From: Dokdonella immobilis
Lineage (GTDB): Bacteria; Pseudomonadota; Gammaproteobacteria; Xanthomonadales; Rhodanobacteraceae
DNA: 33,782 nt
Direction of reading: 5' to 3'
NCBI RefSeq assembly: GCF_900115085.1
Contig: NZ_FOVF01000041.1
Span: 1 to 33,782, forward strand
The notes below the pieces were generated by a model. It was not told the DNA's origin. It saw only the letters and a list, made by a program, of their open reading frames with translations, and made no database searches. Shown piece by piece: positions 19,049 to 27,501 of the stretch. The position numbers were made by a program, and so were the translations under genes. Numbering within the stretch: position 1 is the stretch's first letter; each line of letters starts with the position of its first letter.

Positions 19049-19468
19049 ATGAATACGGTCACACCCGTTGCCTGTTCCGCAGCCCCACGTACCAATTCCT
19101 ACCGCTGGTTCGCCGCACTGGCGCTGGTGGGCGCACTCGCATTCTCCTTCGCACTGCCGGGCGTCGCATCCGCGAGCGAGGGCGGGTTCCGCCACAACGT
19201 CTTGATGCGCGGCCAGGTGTTGGAGAAGGGGGACGAGACGCTCGTGGTCTGCGTCGGGCAGGCCGACGGCGCCCAGGTCGGGCAGGTGCTGGATGTGATC
19301 CGGCACAAGCGCCGTATCCGGCATTCGCGGGCCGGCGGTCCACGCTATCGCCGCGAGAACATCGGTCAAGTACGGATCGCCGAACTGTTCGACAGCCACT
19401 ACGCGGAGGCTGAAGTGATCTCCGGCAGCCCCAAGGTCAACGACACAGTGGAGCTGATCCGCCCCTGA
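19049..19468 (+). CDS. Exported beta-rich protein of unknown function
   Basis: A 139-residue protein. A long signal peptide (RWFAALALVGALAFSFALPGVASA) is followed by a compact domain that reads FRHNVLMRGQVLEKGDETLVVCVGQADGAQ in its first half and ends with AEVISGSPKVNDTVELIRP. The alternating hydrophobic pattern and the VGQVLDVIR and GSPKVNDTVEL segments resemble small beta-barrel domains like the FlgT C-terminal type, a resemblance I cannot test. One Cys sits in the first beta-strand. It has AAGGAG before ATG 19049 and stands between the methyltransferase operon and the nucleotide cluster. Confidence 0.7.
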   Translation: MNTVTPVACSAAPRTNSYRWFAALALVGALAFSFALPGVASASEGGFRHNVLMRGQVLEKGDETLVVCVGQADGAQVGQVLDVIRHKRRIRHSRAGGPRYRRENIGQVRIAELFDSHYAEAEVISGSPKVNDTVELIRP

Positions 19469-19550
19469 CAAGCGCGCAGGCGATGCAGATGCGCCTCGGC
19501 CCTCGCCATGCCATCAGCAATCACTTCCCTTCCAGGACAGGAGCCACAAC

Positions 19551-20936
19551 ATGACATCGTCTTCCAGCCCCACCCTGCAATTCCTCGGTGCCGCGGGCAC
19601 TGTGACTGGCTCGCGCTACCTGGTTGAGGCCAACGGTCAGCGCGTGCTCGTGGACTGCGGCCTGTTCCAGGGCTACAAGCAATTGCGCGACCGCAACTGG
19701 GCTCCGTTTCCCGTCGAGCCGTCATCGATCGACGCGGTAGTCCTGACCCACGCCCACCTGGACCATTCGGGCTACTTGCCCGCACTGGTCAAACAAGGGT
19801 TCCGCGGCCGGATCCACTGCACCCATGGCAGCGTGGCCCTGTGCGGCCTGCTGCTTCCCGACAGTGGATACCTGCAGGAAGAGGATGCTAAGTATGCAGC
19901 GCGCAAAGGGTACTCCAAGCACAAGGAACCACGACCGCTTTATACCGAGGATGACGCCCGCCGCAGCCTGAAGCAGCTCAAGGGGCATGACTATGGTCGC
20001 GACATCGAGGTCGCATCAGGCGTCACGATCCGCTTCCATCCTGCCGGCCACATCCTGGGCGCTGCCCACGTCAGCCTGGACGTCCAGGGCCAGCGCCTGC
20101 ACTTCAGTGGTGACCTGGGCCGGCAGCAGGAGTCTCTGATGAACCCGCCAACGCCCCTGCCCGCCTGTGACGTACTGGTCTGCGAATCCACATATGGCAA
20201 TCGGGAACACGTTCCGATCGACCAGGAGGCGGAGCTGGCCCCCATCATCCGCCGCGTCGCTGCCCGTGGGGGCGTAATCGTCATTCCGGCCTTTGCCATC
20301 GGTCGCGCCCAGGCGCTCATGCTGCATATCGCCCGGTTGCGCGAGCGCAAGGACATCCCTCGCGTGCCGGTCTACCTCAACAGCCCGATGGCAATCAACG
20401 CGACCCGGCACTACCACGCCCACCATTCCGAGCACCACGTGTCCGAAGAGGACTGCCAGCGGATGTTCGACGTGGCCACCTTCGTCAACACTGTAGAAGA
20501 GTCGAAGGCGCTCAACCGCCAGCGCGGGCCGATGATCATCATCTCGGCCAGCGGCATGATCACCGGCGGGCGCGTGTTGCACCACATCGAGGCGTTCGGC
20601 CCCGATGACCGCAACGCGATCCTGCTCGCGGGCTACCAGGCCGGAGGAACACGCGGTGCCGCGCTGGCGGCAGGCAAGCGCACGTTGCGCATGTTCGGCC
20701 GCGAGGTCCCCATCCGCGCTGAAGTGGTGCAGCTGGAAGGCTTCTCCGGCCACGCCGACGCCGGGGAGTTGCTGGACTGGATGCGCACCGCGCCGTCCGC
20801 GCCGCGCGTGGTGTACCTCACCCATGGCGAGCCCGATGCAGCCGACACACTGCGCGCGCGCGTGCAGCGTGAACTGGGCTGGCGTGCGCGCGTGCCGGAG
20901 CACCTGGAGCAAGTCGGATTGGAGGATGCGAGATGA
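19551..20936 (+). CDS. Metallo-beta-lactamase/beta-CASP RNA nuclease
   Basis: A 461-residue MBL-fold protein with beta-CASP and C-terminal RMMBL parts, the family of CPSF73-like RNA exo/endonucleases. The zinc motifs are intact: LTHAHLDHSG with H67, H69, D71, H72; PAGHILGAAH; FSGDLG; and a final LTHGEPDA near 425. The beta-CASP domain holds PAFAIGRAQ, YLNSPMA and ISASGMITGGR, and GFSGHAD follows. An AGGAG site lies before ATG 19551. The stop overlaps the next gene as ATGA. In this cluster it would supply nucleotides from RNA to the phosphorylase. That is inference from order alone. Confidence 0.9.
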   Translation: MTSSSSPTLQFLGAAGTVTGSRYLVEANGQRVLVDCGLFQGYKQLRDRNWAPFPVEPSSIDAVVLTHAHLDHSGYLPALVKQGFRGRIHCTHGSVALCGLLLPDSGYLQEEDAKYAARKGYSKHKEPRPLYTEDDARRSLKQLKGHDYGRDIEVASGVTIRFHPAGHILGAAHVSLDVQGQRLHFSGDLGRQQESLMNPPTPLPACDVLVCESTYGNREHVPIDQEAELAPIIRRVAARGGVIVIPAFAIGRAQALMLHIARLRERKDIPRVPVYLNSPMAINATRHYHAHHSEHHVSEEDCQRMFDVATFVNTVEESKALNRQRGPMIIISASGMITGGRVLHHIEAFGPDDRNAILLAGYQAGGTRGAALAAGKRTLRMFGREVPIRAEVVQLEGFSGHADAGELLDWMRTAPSAPRVVYLTHGEPDAADTLRARVQRELGWRARVPEHLEQVGLEDAR

Positions 20937-22450
20937 CCACGCAGGCCCCGGGCCACACCCGCCTGCGCGTCACCCGTGCCGGCATCGACACCTACCAGCA
21001 GCCGGTGGTCTATATGCACCGTGACTGTGAAGTCTGCCGCTCGGAAGGCTTTGCCGCGATGACTCGCGTGAGGCTAGACGTGGGTTCGCGCACGCTGGTG
21101 GCGACGCTGAACGTGGTCGTGGACGATCGGCTCGGCCTGGACGAGGTGGCGCTCTCGGAGACCGCGTGGACGCTGCTCGATCCCATGCCCGATGTCCTTG
21201 CCCGGGTCCGGCACGCGGAACCCGCGGCGTCGGCAGGCGCGCTCCGCGCCAAGGTGTTCGGGGCACGGCTGGACGACGCGCAGTACCTCGCCCTGGTGCA
21301 GGACGTGATGGAAAGCAGGCTGTCGGACCTGGAGCTTGCCGCCTTCGTCACGGCCAGCGCGGGCGACCGCCTCGACAACGTCGAGACGACCGCGCTGACG
21401 CGGGCCATGATCGCGGTTGGCCAGCGCCTGGACTGGGGCGATGGGCCGGTGCTGGACAAGCACTGCGTCGGCGGCCTGCCGGGCAATCGCACCACCCCGA
21501 TCGTGGTGGCCATCGTGGCCGCGCTGGGCTACCGCATCCCGAAGACGTCCTCGCGCGCCATCACATCGCCCGCGGGCACCGCCGACACCATGGAAGTGAT
21601 GGCGCCGGTGGCGCTCGACCTGGCGGCGATGCGGCGGGTGGTGGAGCGCGAGGGCGGCTGCATCGTCTGGGGCGGCAACGTGCGCCTGAGCCCGGCCGAC
21701 GACATCCTGATCCGGGTCCAGCGCCCGCTGGACTTCGATAGCGACGGACAACTGGTAGCCAGCGTGCTGTCGAAGAAGATCGCGGCGGGCTCCACCGACG
21801 TGCTGATCGACATGCCGGTGGGTCCGACCGCCAAGGTGCGCAGTGAGGCTGCGGCGGACAGCCTCGGCTCGCGGCTTGCACACACCGCCAGCGCGCTTGG
21901 ATTGCAGCTGGCCATCCATCGCTCCGACGGCACCCAGCCGGTGGGTCGGGGCATCGGCCCGGCGCTCGAGGCGCACGATGTGCTCAAGGTGCTGCGCAAC
22001 GCCACCGACGCACCGGCCGACCTGCGCGAACGCGCGCTTGCGCTGTCGGCGGCGCTGCTGGACATGGCACCGGGCAGCAGCACCGGCACCGGACTGGAGC
22101 GCGCGCGCAGCGTGCTGGATTCCGGGAGGGCGCTGGCCAAGTTCCTGGCGATCTGCGAAGCCCAGGGAGGCTTCCGCGAACCGGCGCGGGCGCCATTCAC
22201 CGCCGACGTTCCGGCATCCGCGTCGGGCCGCATCACGGAAATCGACAACCGCAGGCTGGCCAAGCTGGCCAAGTTGGCCGGCGCACCCACATCCCCCACC
22301 GCCGGCCTGGAAACGAGTCTGCGCGTCGGCGATGCGGTCGAGCGCGGACAGCCTCTGCTGACCCTGCATGCGGAGTCTCCGGGCGAGCTGGCCTATGCGC
22401 TGGAGCACGCCGCCACCTTGCAACCCTTCGTCCTTGGAGAGGTTCCATGA
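20933..22450 (+). CDS. Thymidine phosphorylase family protein, long form (AMP-phosphorylase-like)
   Basis: A 505-residue nucleoside phosphorylase of the thymidine-phosphorylase fold. It has an extra N-terminal domain of about 85 residues (TYQQPVVYMHRDCEVCRSEGF), a size and layout shared with archaeal AMP phosphorylase, which splits NMPs to base and ribose 1,5-bisphosphate. Core motifs: LSDLELAAFV, DKHCVGGLPGNRTTPI near 175, KTSSRAITSPAGTADTME near 203, GGCIVWGGN, and LSKKIAAGSTDVLIDMPVGP. Standard DeoA is near 440 residues. Whether this enzyme takes thymidine or NMPs cannot be decided by eye. Its start and stop both overlap neighbours by ATGA. Confidence 0.9.
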   Translation: MTTQAPGHTRLRVTRAGIDTYQQPVVYMHRDCEVCRSEGFAAMTRVRLDVGSRTLVATLNVVVDDRLGLDEVALSETAWTLLDPMPDVLARVRHAEPAASAGALRAKVFGARLDDAQYLALVQDVMESRLSDLELAAFVTASAGDRLDNVETTALTRAMIAVGQRLDWGDGPVLDKHCVGGLPGNRTTPIVVAIVAALGYRIPKTSSRAITSPAGTADTMEVMAPVALDLAAMRRVVEREGGCIVWGGNVRLSPADDILIRVQRPLDFDSDGQLVASVLSKKIAAGSTDVLIDMPVGPTAKVRSEAAADSLGSRLAHTASALGLQLAIHRSDGTQPVGRGIGPALEAHDVLKVLRNATDAPADLRERALALSAALLDMAPGSSTGTGLERARSVLDSGRALAKFLAICEAQGGFREPARAPFTADVPASASGRITEIDNRRLAKLAKLAGAPTSPTAGLETSLRVGDAVERGQPLLTLHAESPGELAYALEHAATLQPFVLGEVP

Positions 22451-23361
22451 CCCGTGTGCTGATGCCTTTCCCGGCCGATGCAGCATTGGCCAGCACCATG
22501 AACCAGGCTATGCAGGCGCGCATTGCACCTGTGGCTTGGCGGCACTTTCCCGATGGCGAGTCGCTGGTGACCCTGGAGGACTCGCTGGCTGGCGCGGATG
22601 TGGCCATCCTGGCCAGCCTGCGCCACGCCGATGCTTTGGCCCTCCCGTTGCGTTTCGCCGCCCGAACGGCGCGCGAGTTCGGGGCGCGCTCGGTCGGCCT
22701 GATCGCGCCCTACCTGGGGTACATGCGCCAGGACAAGCGTTTCCATGGTGGTGAAGCGGTCAGCACGCCGCTGTTTGCCCAGTTCCTGGAGGAGACGTTC
22801 GACTGGCTGGTGACCGTGGACCCGCACCTGCACCGCGTCGAGCGCCTGCAGTCGCTCTACCGGATTCCGACGGCCCACGTGTCGGCGACGCCGGCCGTGG
22901 CGCGCTGGATCGCGGAGACCGTCCCCGACGCGGTGCTGATCGGACCCGACAGCGAGAGCGAGCAATGGGTCGCCGACATCGCCGCCCGCTCCGGCATGCA
23001 CTGGCAGGTGCTGGCCAAGGAACGCCACGGCGACTACGACGTGCGCGTGAGCCTGCCTGACCCGGCGGCCGTGGCCGGCCGGACCCCGGTCCTGGTCGAC
23101 GACATCGTGTCGTCCGGCCATACGATCCTGGAGACCCTCGCGCACCTGCGCCAGCTGTCGCTGCCGCCACCGCTGCTGGTCGCCCTCCATCCGGTGTTCG
23201 CGGGCGATGCCTACGCCCGCCTGCAGGAGGCGGGCCTGGCCCGCATCGTCAGCACCGACACCATTCCCCACCCGTCGAACGCGATCGCGCTGGGCGCCGA
23301 CCTCGCCGCCGCGGCATCGACCCTGATGCGCGCTTCGACCGATTCCCCGGAGGACCCATGA
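22447..23361 (+). CDS. Ribose-phosphate pyrophosphokinase (PRPP synthetase) family protein
   Basis: A 304-residue PRPP-synthetase homologue. Recognisable are FPDGESLV (near 34), YLGYMRQDKRF near 89-99 (ATP-binding RQD), DPHLHR at 125, GPDSESEQWV near 166 and the PRPP loop VLVDDIVSSGHT at 215-226. The flexible-loop region reads KERHGDYDVRVS rather than the DKRRP type of the housekeeping enzyme, so it is a divergent paralogue, not the main PrsA. It could make PRPP from ribose 5-phosphate, or run in reverse to release ribose 5-phosphate and ATP. It overlaps both neighbours by 4 bp (ATGA), tying it to the phosphorylase and the phosphoketolase-like enzyme. Confidence 0.9.
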   Translation: MTRVLMPFPADAALASTMNQAMQARIAPVAWRHFPDGESLVTLEDSLAGADVAILASLRHADALALPLRFAARTAREFGARSVGLIAPYLGYMRQDKRFHGGEAVSTPLFAQFLEETFDWLVTVDPHLHRVERLQSLYRIPTAHVSATPAVARWIAETVPDAVLIGPDSESEQWVADIAARSGMHWQVLAKERHGDYDVRVSLPDPAAVAGRTPVLVDDIVSSGHTILETLAHLRQLSLPPPLLVALHPVFAGDAYARLQEAGLARIVSTDTIPHPSNAIALGADLAAAASTLMRASTDSPEDP

Positions 23362-25820
23362 ACCTGCATCTCAACTGCTGCACCGCCGACCAGCTGTCGG
23401 CCGCCGAGCGCCAGCGGATCCTTGAACTGGCCGACGCCCACCGGCAGACCGATCCCGCGTTCGCCCATTGGGCTGCCGGCTACGGCGTGATCCGGCATGA
23501 CCCGCTCACCCAGCTCCGGGTCCGCCAGATGGTGGACGAGCTGGTGACCCTGGGCCGCACGCCCGATGCCGGCACCGCCTGGCAGCGGCTCGCCGCGGCC
23601 GACCGCGTCACCAGCGCCGGCATGTGGCTGGTGGCGCACATGACCTACAGCCAGCGGGTCCGTACCGACGGTGCGGCCCTCGAGTCCGATGACTTCAAGA
23701 TCACCCCCGAAGGCCACACCGGCGGGTCCCTCAACATGGTGCCCGCCTATGCCGGCTACCTGCTGATGGACGCCCTGGATGGCGTCACCCGCGCATGGAT
23801 GATGGGCCAGGGACACTGCGTGGCCGCGATCGACGCGCTGAACGTGCTGGTTGGCAACATGACCGACCGGCACGCCGAACGTTACGACCGCACCGGCGAA
23901 GGGCTGAGCCGGTTCGTAAGCGACTTCTATGCCTACACCCTCAATCCGGACGGAACGCCGGCGTCGCCCCTCGGCTCCCACGTCAATGCGCACACCGCCG
24001 GGGGCGTGATGGAAGGCGGCTATCTCGGCTTTGCCGAGCTGCAGTACGTGCATGCGCCGCTCAAGGATGAACGCCTGGTCGCCTTCCTCAGCGACGGTGC
24101 GTTCGAGGAACAGCGTGGCAGCGACTGGGCGCCACGCTGGTGGCGCGCCGAGGACAGCGGACTGGTCAGCCCGATCATCATCCTCAACGGGCGCCGCATC
24201 GAACAGCGCAGCCAGATCACCCAGCAGGGCGGCGAGCGGTGGCTGGACCGGCACCTGCGATTGAACGGCTTTGATCCGATCGCGCTGGACGGGCGCGATC
24301 CGGCCAGCATCGCGTGGGGCATCCACGTGATGGAGTCGCGCCTGCAAGCGGGCGCCGCTGTTCCCGCCGACGTGCGGCTGCCCTATGGCATCGCCGAAAC
24401 CGTCAAGGGCTTCGGCTTCCCCGGCGCCGGGACCAACGCCTCGCACAACTTGCCGCTGCCGGGGAATCCGGCGAAGGATGCCGCGGCGCGCACGCTCTTC
24501 AATGAAGGCGCAGCGGCGCTGTTCGTGGCCGCGTCGGAGCTCGAGCAGGCCGTTGCCGCACTCAACAGCCACGATCTCCAGCAGCGGGTGCGCGAGCGCG
24601 ACCATGCGCTGGCCGATCGCCAGGTGGAACCGCCCCGCGTCCCGGCGATCGCCGACCGCGGCGCCGGCGGTGAGAGCTCGCCAATGACCGCACTCGACGA
24701 GCAGTTCGTCGCCATCGCCGAGGCGAATCCGGGACTGCGGGTGCGCGTGGGCAATCCCGATGAGCTGCGCAGCAACAAGCTCGACCGGACCCTGGACGCG
24801 ATGAAGCACCGGGTGCACGAGCCCGAGCCCGGCGTCGCCGAATCGCCAACCGGCGCGGTCATCACTGCGCTCAACGAAGAAGCCGTGGTCTGCGCGGCGC
24901 TCGGCAACAAGGGCGGGCTAAACTTGGTGGTCACCTACGAGGCGTTTGCACCGAAGATGCTCGGCGCCGTACGTCAGGAACTGATCTTCGCCCGCCACCA
25001 GGCCCAGGCCGGGCGCCCACCCGGCTGGCTGGGCGTGCCCCTGGTGCTGACCTCGCACACGTGGGAGAACGCGAAGAACGAACAGTCCCACCAGGATCCG
25101 ACCATGGCCGAGGCACTCATGGGCGAAATGGCCGACATTTCGCGCGTGGTGTTCCCGCCGGACGCCAATGGCGCTGCCGCCGCCCTCGCCCGCGCCTACG
25201 CGCAACGGGGCACGGTCACCACACTGGTCGTTCCCAAGCGTCCGGTGCCTCATGAGCTGACCCCGCAGCAGGCCCAGGCACTGGCCGAGACCGGCGCAAC
25301 ATGCCTCGCCGGCGATCCGGAGACGGCGGCGATCCTGCTGGTGGCCACCGGCGCGTACCAGCTGCAGGAAGTGCGCCGCGCACAGGCGCGTCTGGCCGCA
25401 CGCGGAATGTCGGCCGCGATCGTCTATCTCGCCGAACCCGGCCGATTTCGCGCCCCGCGCGATCCGGAGGAGGCAAGGTACGTGCACTCCGACAGTGCGG
25501 TCCAAGCGCTGTTTCCGGTGGGCCGGCCGCGCGTATTCGTTACCCACACCCGTCCGGAGCCCTTCCTCGGTGCGCTGCGCCGACTCGACACCGGCCCCAC
25601 CACCACCGCGGCGCTGGGCTTCGTCAACCGGGGCGGCACACTGGACGTGCCGGGCCTGCTGTTCGCCAACCGCAGCACCTGGGCGCACGTGGTTGACGCG
25701 GCTGCGGGCGTCCTCGGCGAGTCCCGCGACAACCTGCTGTCCGAAGCGGAGCTGGCGGCCGTGGATGGTCGCGGCGATCCGACCGCCATCCTGCGCGCGG
25801 AAGCGGGGCCGGCATCGTGA
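23358..25820 (+). CDS. Phosphoketolase-superfamily thiamine-diphosphate enzyme
   Basis: An 820-residue enzyme with the size and order of xylulose-5-phosphate/fructose-6-phosphate phosphoketolases, which cleave ketose phosphates with Pi to acetyl phosphate. Family-like segments: EGHTGGSLNMVPAYAGYL near 117, GQGHCVAAIDAL near 152, SDGAFEEQRGSDW near 245 with a following LNG (ThDP/Mg site), TSHTWENAKNEQSHQDPTMA near 562 and VFPPDANG. Several motifs differ from classical Xfp (GHTGG where GHWGT is usual, GQGHC where GPGHG is usual), so substrate or reaction may differ. Relatives are sometimes labelled xylulose 5-phosphate 3-epimerase. It overlaps the PRPP-synthetase gene by ATGA. Confidence 0.85.
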   Translation: MNLHLNCCTADQLSAAERQRILELADAHRQTDPAFAHWAAGYGVIRHDPLTQLRVRQMVDELVTLGRTPDAGTAWQRLAAADRVTSAGMWLVAHMTYSQRVRTDGAALESDDFKITPEGHTGGSLNMVPAYAGYLLMDALDGVTRAWMMGQGHCVAAIDALNVLVGNMTDRHAERYDRTGEGLSRFVSDFYAYTLNPDGTPASPLGSHVNAHTAGGVMEGGYLGFAELQYVHAPLKDERLVAFLSDGAFEEQRGSDWAPRWWRAEDSGLVSPIIILNGRRIEQRSQITQQGGERWLDRHLRLNGFDPIALDGRDPASIAWGIHVMESRLQAGAAVPADVRLPYGIAETVKGFGFPGAGTNASHNLPLPGNPAKDAAARTLFNEGAAALFVAASELEQAVAALNSHDLQQRVRERDHALADRQVEPPRVPAIADRGAGGESSPMTALDEQFVAIAEANPGLRVRVGNPDELRSNKLDRTLDAMKHRVHEPEPGVAESPTGAVITALNEEAVVCAALGNKGGLNLVVTYEAFAPKMLGAVRQELIFARHQAQAGRPPGWLGVPLVLTSHTWENAKNEQSHQDPTMAEALMGEMADISRVVFPPDANGAAAALARAYAQRGTVTTLVVPKRPVPHELTPQQAQALAETGATCLAGDPETAAILLVATGAYQLQEVRRAQARLAARGMSAAIVYLAEPGRFRAPRDPEEARYVHSDSAVQALFPVGRPRVFVTHTRPEPFLGALRRLDTGPTTTAALGFVNRGGTLDVPGLLFANRSTWAHVVDAAAGVLGESRDNLLSEAELAAVDGRGDPTAILRAEAGPAS

Positions 25821-25845
25821 GCCGGCCGGCCAGGACCTCGCGCTG

Positions 25846-27438
25846 ATGGCGGGCACGGTGCGCCGCGGAGGCCAGATCGCCTGGGCCGGACTGACTCTCG
25901 GGGTCGCGGTGTTGCGCCTGCGCCGACGCAGACCCGAACGGCTTCCCGCGTACGTCAGCGCCACCCTGGTGGGGCTGGGTACCACCTTCGTCAAGCTGGG
26001 CCAGGGTTTGAGCCTGCGCTGGGACCTGCTGCCGGCGCCCTATCGCGAGGCATTGTCGCGGTTGCACAGCGACGTGCCGGCATTTCCTGCGGACCAGGCC
26101 AGACACATGGTCGAGCAGGCGTTCGGCGCCTCCGTCGAAGAGCTTTTCGCCAGCTTCGATGACCATCCGCTGGCCGCCGCGTCGGTGGCTCAGATCCATC
26201 CGGCACGCATGCATGACGGTCGCGACGTGGTCGTCAAGGTCACCCGGCCCGGCATCCACGCTCAAGTGCAGGCTGACCTGCGGCTGCTTCGACGCACGCT
26301 GCGCGTAGCCCAGTGGATCTGGCCGCCTCTGAAGCGACACCGCCCCCTCGAACTGGTGGACGAGCTGGGCGCATTCCTGCGCGATGAAATCGACATGCGT
26401 CACGAGGCGCAGAACATGCGCCGCATGGCGAAGGTGCTCGATGCCCTGCCAGGCATCACACAGCCACATGTCGTTGAGCCCTACGCCACCCGCGACGTGC
26501 TGGTCCAGGATCGTAGCCACGGCACCCGCCTGGAAGCCGCTTATGGAACGGCGGCGGCTCCCGCACTGGCAAGGGCGCTGCTCGGTGCCTACGTGCATCA
26601 GCTCTTCGGCGCCGGCGTCTTCCATGCCGACCCGCACCCGGGGAATCTGTTCTTCTTTGACGACGGTCGCCTGTGCCTGCATGACTTTGGCTCGATCGGC
26701 GTGCTCGACCCTGCATCCCGGCTCGCGCTCGGCGGCATGGTCGAGGCCATTGCGGCCGACGACGCCGAGGGCGTGCTGGATGCAGCGATCGCCATGGGCT
26801 TCTTCCCGCCGCAGGTCGACCGCCGCTCGCATGTGCGCGAGATCCACCTGATCCTGGCCGAGATGGCCAGCCGTCCGCTGGCGCAGTGGTCCATTGCCGA
26901 GGCAATCTGGCGCGTGGCACGCATTGGGCAGGGCGCTGGCTTCCGGCTTCCGGCCCACCTGCTGTCCCTGATCCGGACGCTGTTCCTGGTCGAGAACACG
27001 CTGCGGGCGCTGGATCCGGATCTGGACCTGCTGGGGACGCTGTCCGCGCAGGCGGCCGCGATCGCCGACATTGCCGAAGCCAGCCGCCCCAGCGGCAACA
27101 GGCCGCTTGCCATGCGGCTGGCCCGCACTGCGCGCCAACTGCCACAGATCGCCACCGACCTGTTGCGGCAGGCGCAACTGAGCGACGGACGACCCGCCTT
27201 CTCCGTACACCACCATGGCCTGAGTTCCACGCAGGAGGCAATCGCGCGCACGGGCAACCGGCTGGCGTTGGCCCTGGTCACCTTGGGCCTGTACGTAAGC
27301 GGTGCGCTGTTGAGCCTGCATTCCGACGGCCCGCAAGTGTTCGGTCACATGCCTTTCCTGGCGATCGTGGCCTTCGCTGCTGCGGGATTGCTCTCACTGC
27401 GGCTGGTGATGGCCATCGCCAGATCGGGACACTTGTAA
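25846..27438 (+). CDS. AarF/UbiB (ABC1)-family atypical kinase
   Basis: A 530-residue ABC1 protein, the UbiB-like atypical kinase/ATPase family linked to quinone and lipid metabolism. Signature parts: GTTFVKLGQGLSLRWDLLP near 45 (KxGQ), AAASVAQIHPA with an Ala-rich loop, VVVKVTRPGI with the ATP lysine near 132, ELGAFLRDEIDMRHEAQNM, FHADPHPGNLFF near 262 and LHDFGSIG near 280 (catalytic DPHPGN and DFG). Two C-terminal membrane helices follow (LALALVTLGLYVSGALLSL; FLAIVAFAAAGLLSLRLVM). ATG 25846 is the first in-frame start after the previous stop, 25 bp away. Its role in the nucleotide cluster is unclear. Confidence 0.88.
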   Translation: MAGTVRRGGQIAWAGLTLGVAVLRLRRRRPERLPAYVSATLVGLGTTFVKLGQGLSLRWDLLPAPYREALSRLHSDVPAFPADQARHMVEQAFGASVEELFASFDDHPLAAASVAQIHPARMHDGRDVVVKVTRPGIHAQVQADLRLLRRTLRVAQWIWPPLKRHRPLELVDELGAFLRDEIDMRHEAQNMRRMAKVLDALPGITQPHVVEPYATRDVLVQDRSHGTRLEAAYGTAAAPALARALLGAYVHQLFGAGVFHADPHPGNLFFFDDGRLCLHDFGSIGVLDPASRLALGGMVEAIAADDAEGVLDAAIAMGFFPPQVDRRSHVREIHLILAEMASRPLAQWSIAEAIWRVARIGQGAGFRLPAHLLSLIRTLFLVENTLRALDPDLDLLGTLSAQAAAIADIAEASRPSGNRPLAMRLARTARQLPQIATDLLRQAQLSDGRPAFSVHHHGLSSTQEAIARTGNRLALALVTLGLYVSGALLSLHSDGPQVFGHMPFLAIVAFAAAGLLSLRLVMAIARSGHL

Positions 27439-27501
27439 CAGAACACTGATCTATCTCCCCGCTGGTGCCCGGTGCATCAGTGCATTCAGGAAGGCAGACC
27501 C

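Noticed and set aside
18918-19052. Possible 44-codon ORF after the methyltransferase-like gene
   Set aside because: The start overlaps the stop as ATGATG but no motif, no ribosome-binding site, and the hairpin region lies within it.
19469-19550. Terminator or operator before the MBL nuclease gene
   Set aside because: Only a short AGGCG/CGCCT pairing, too weak to call.
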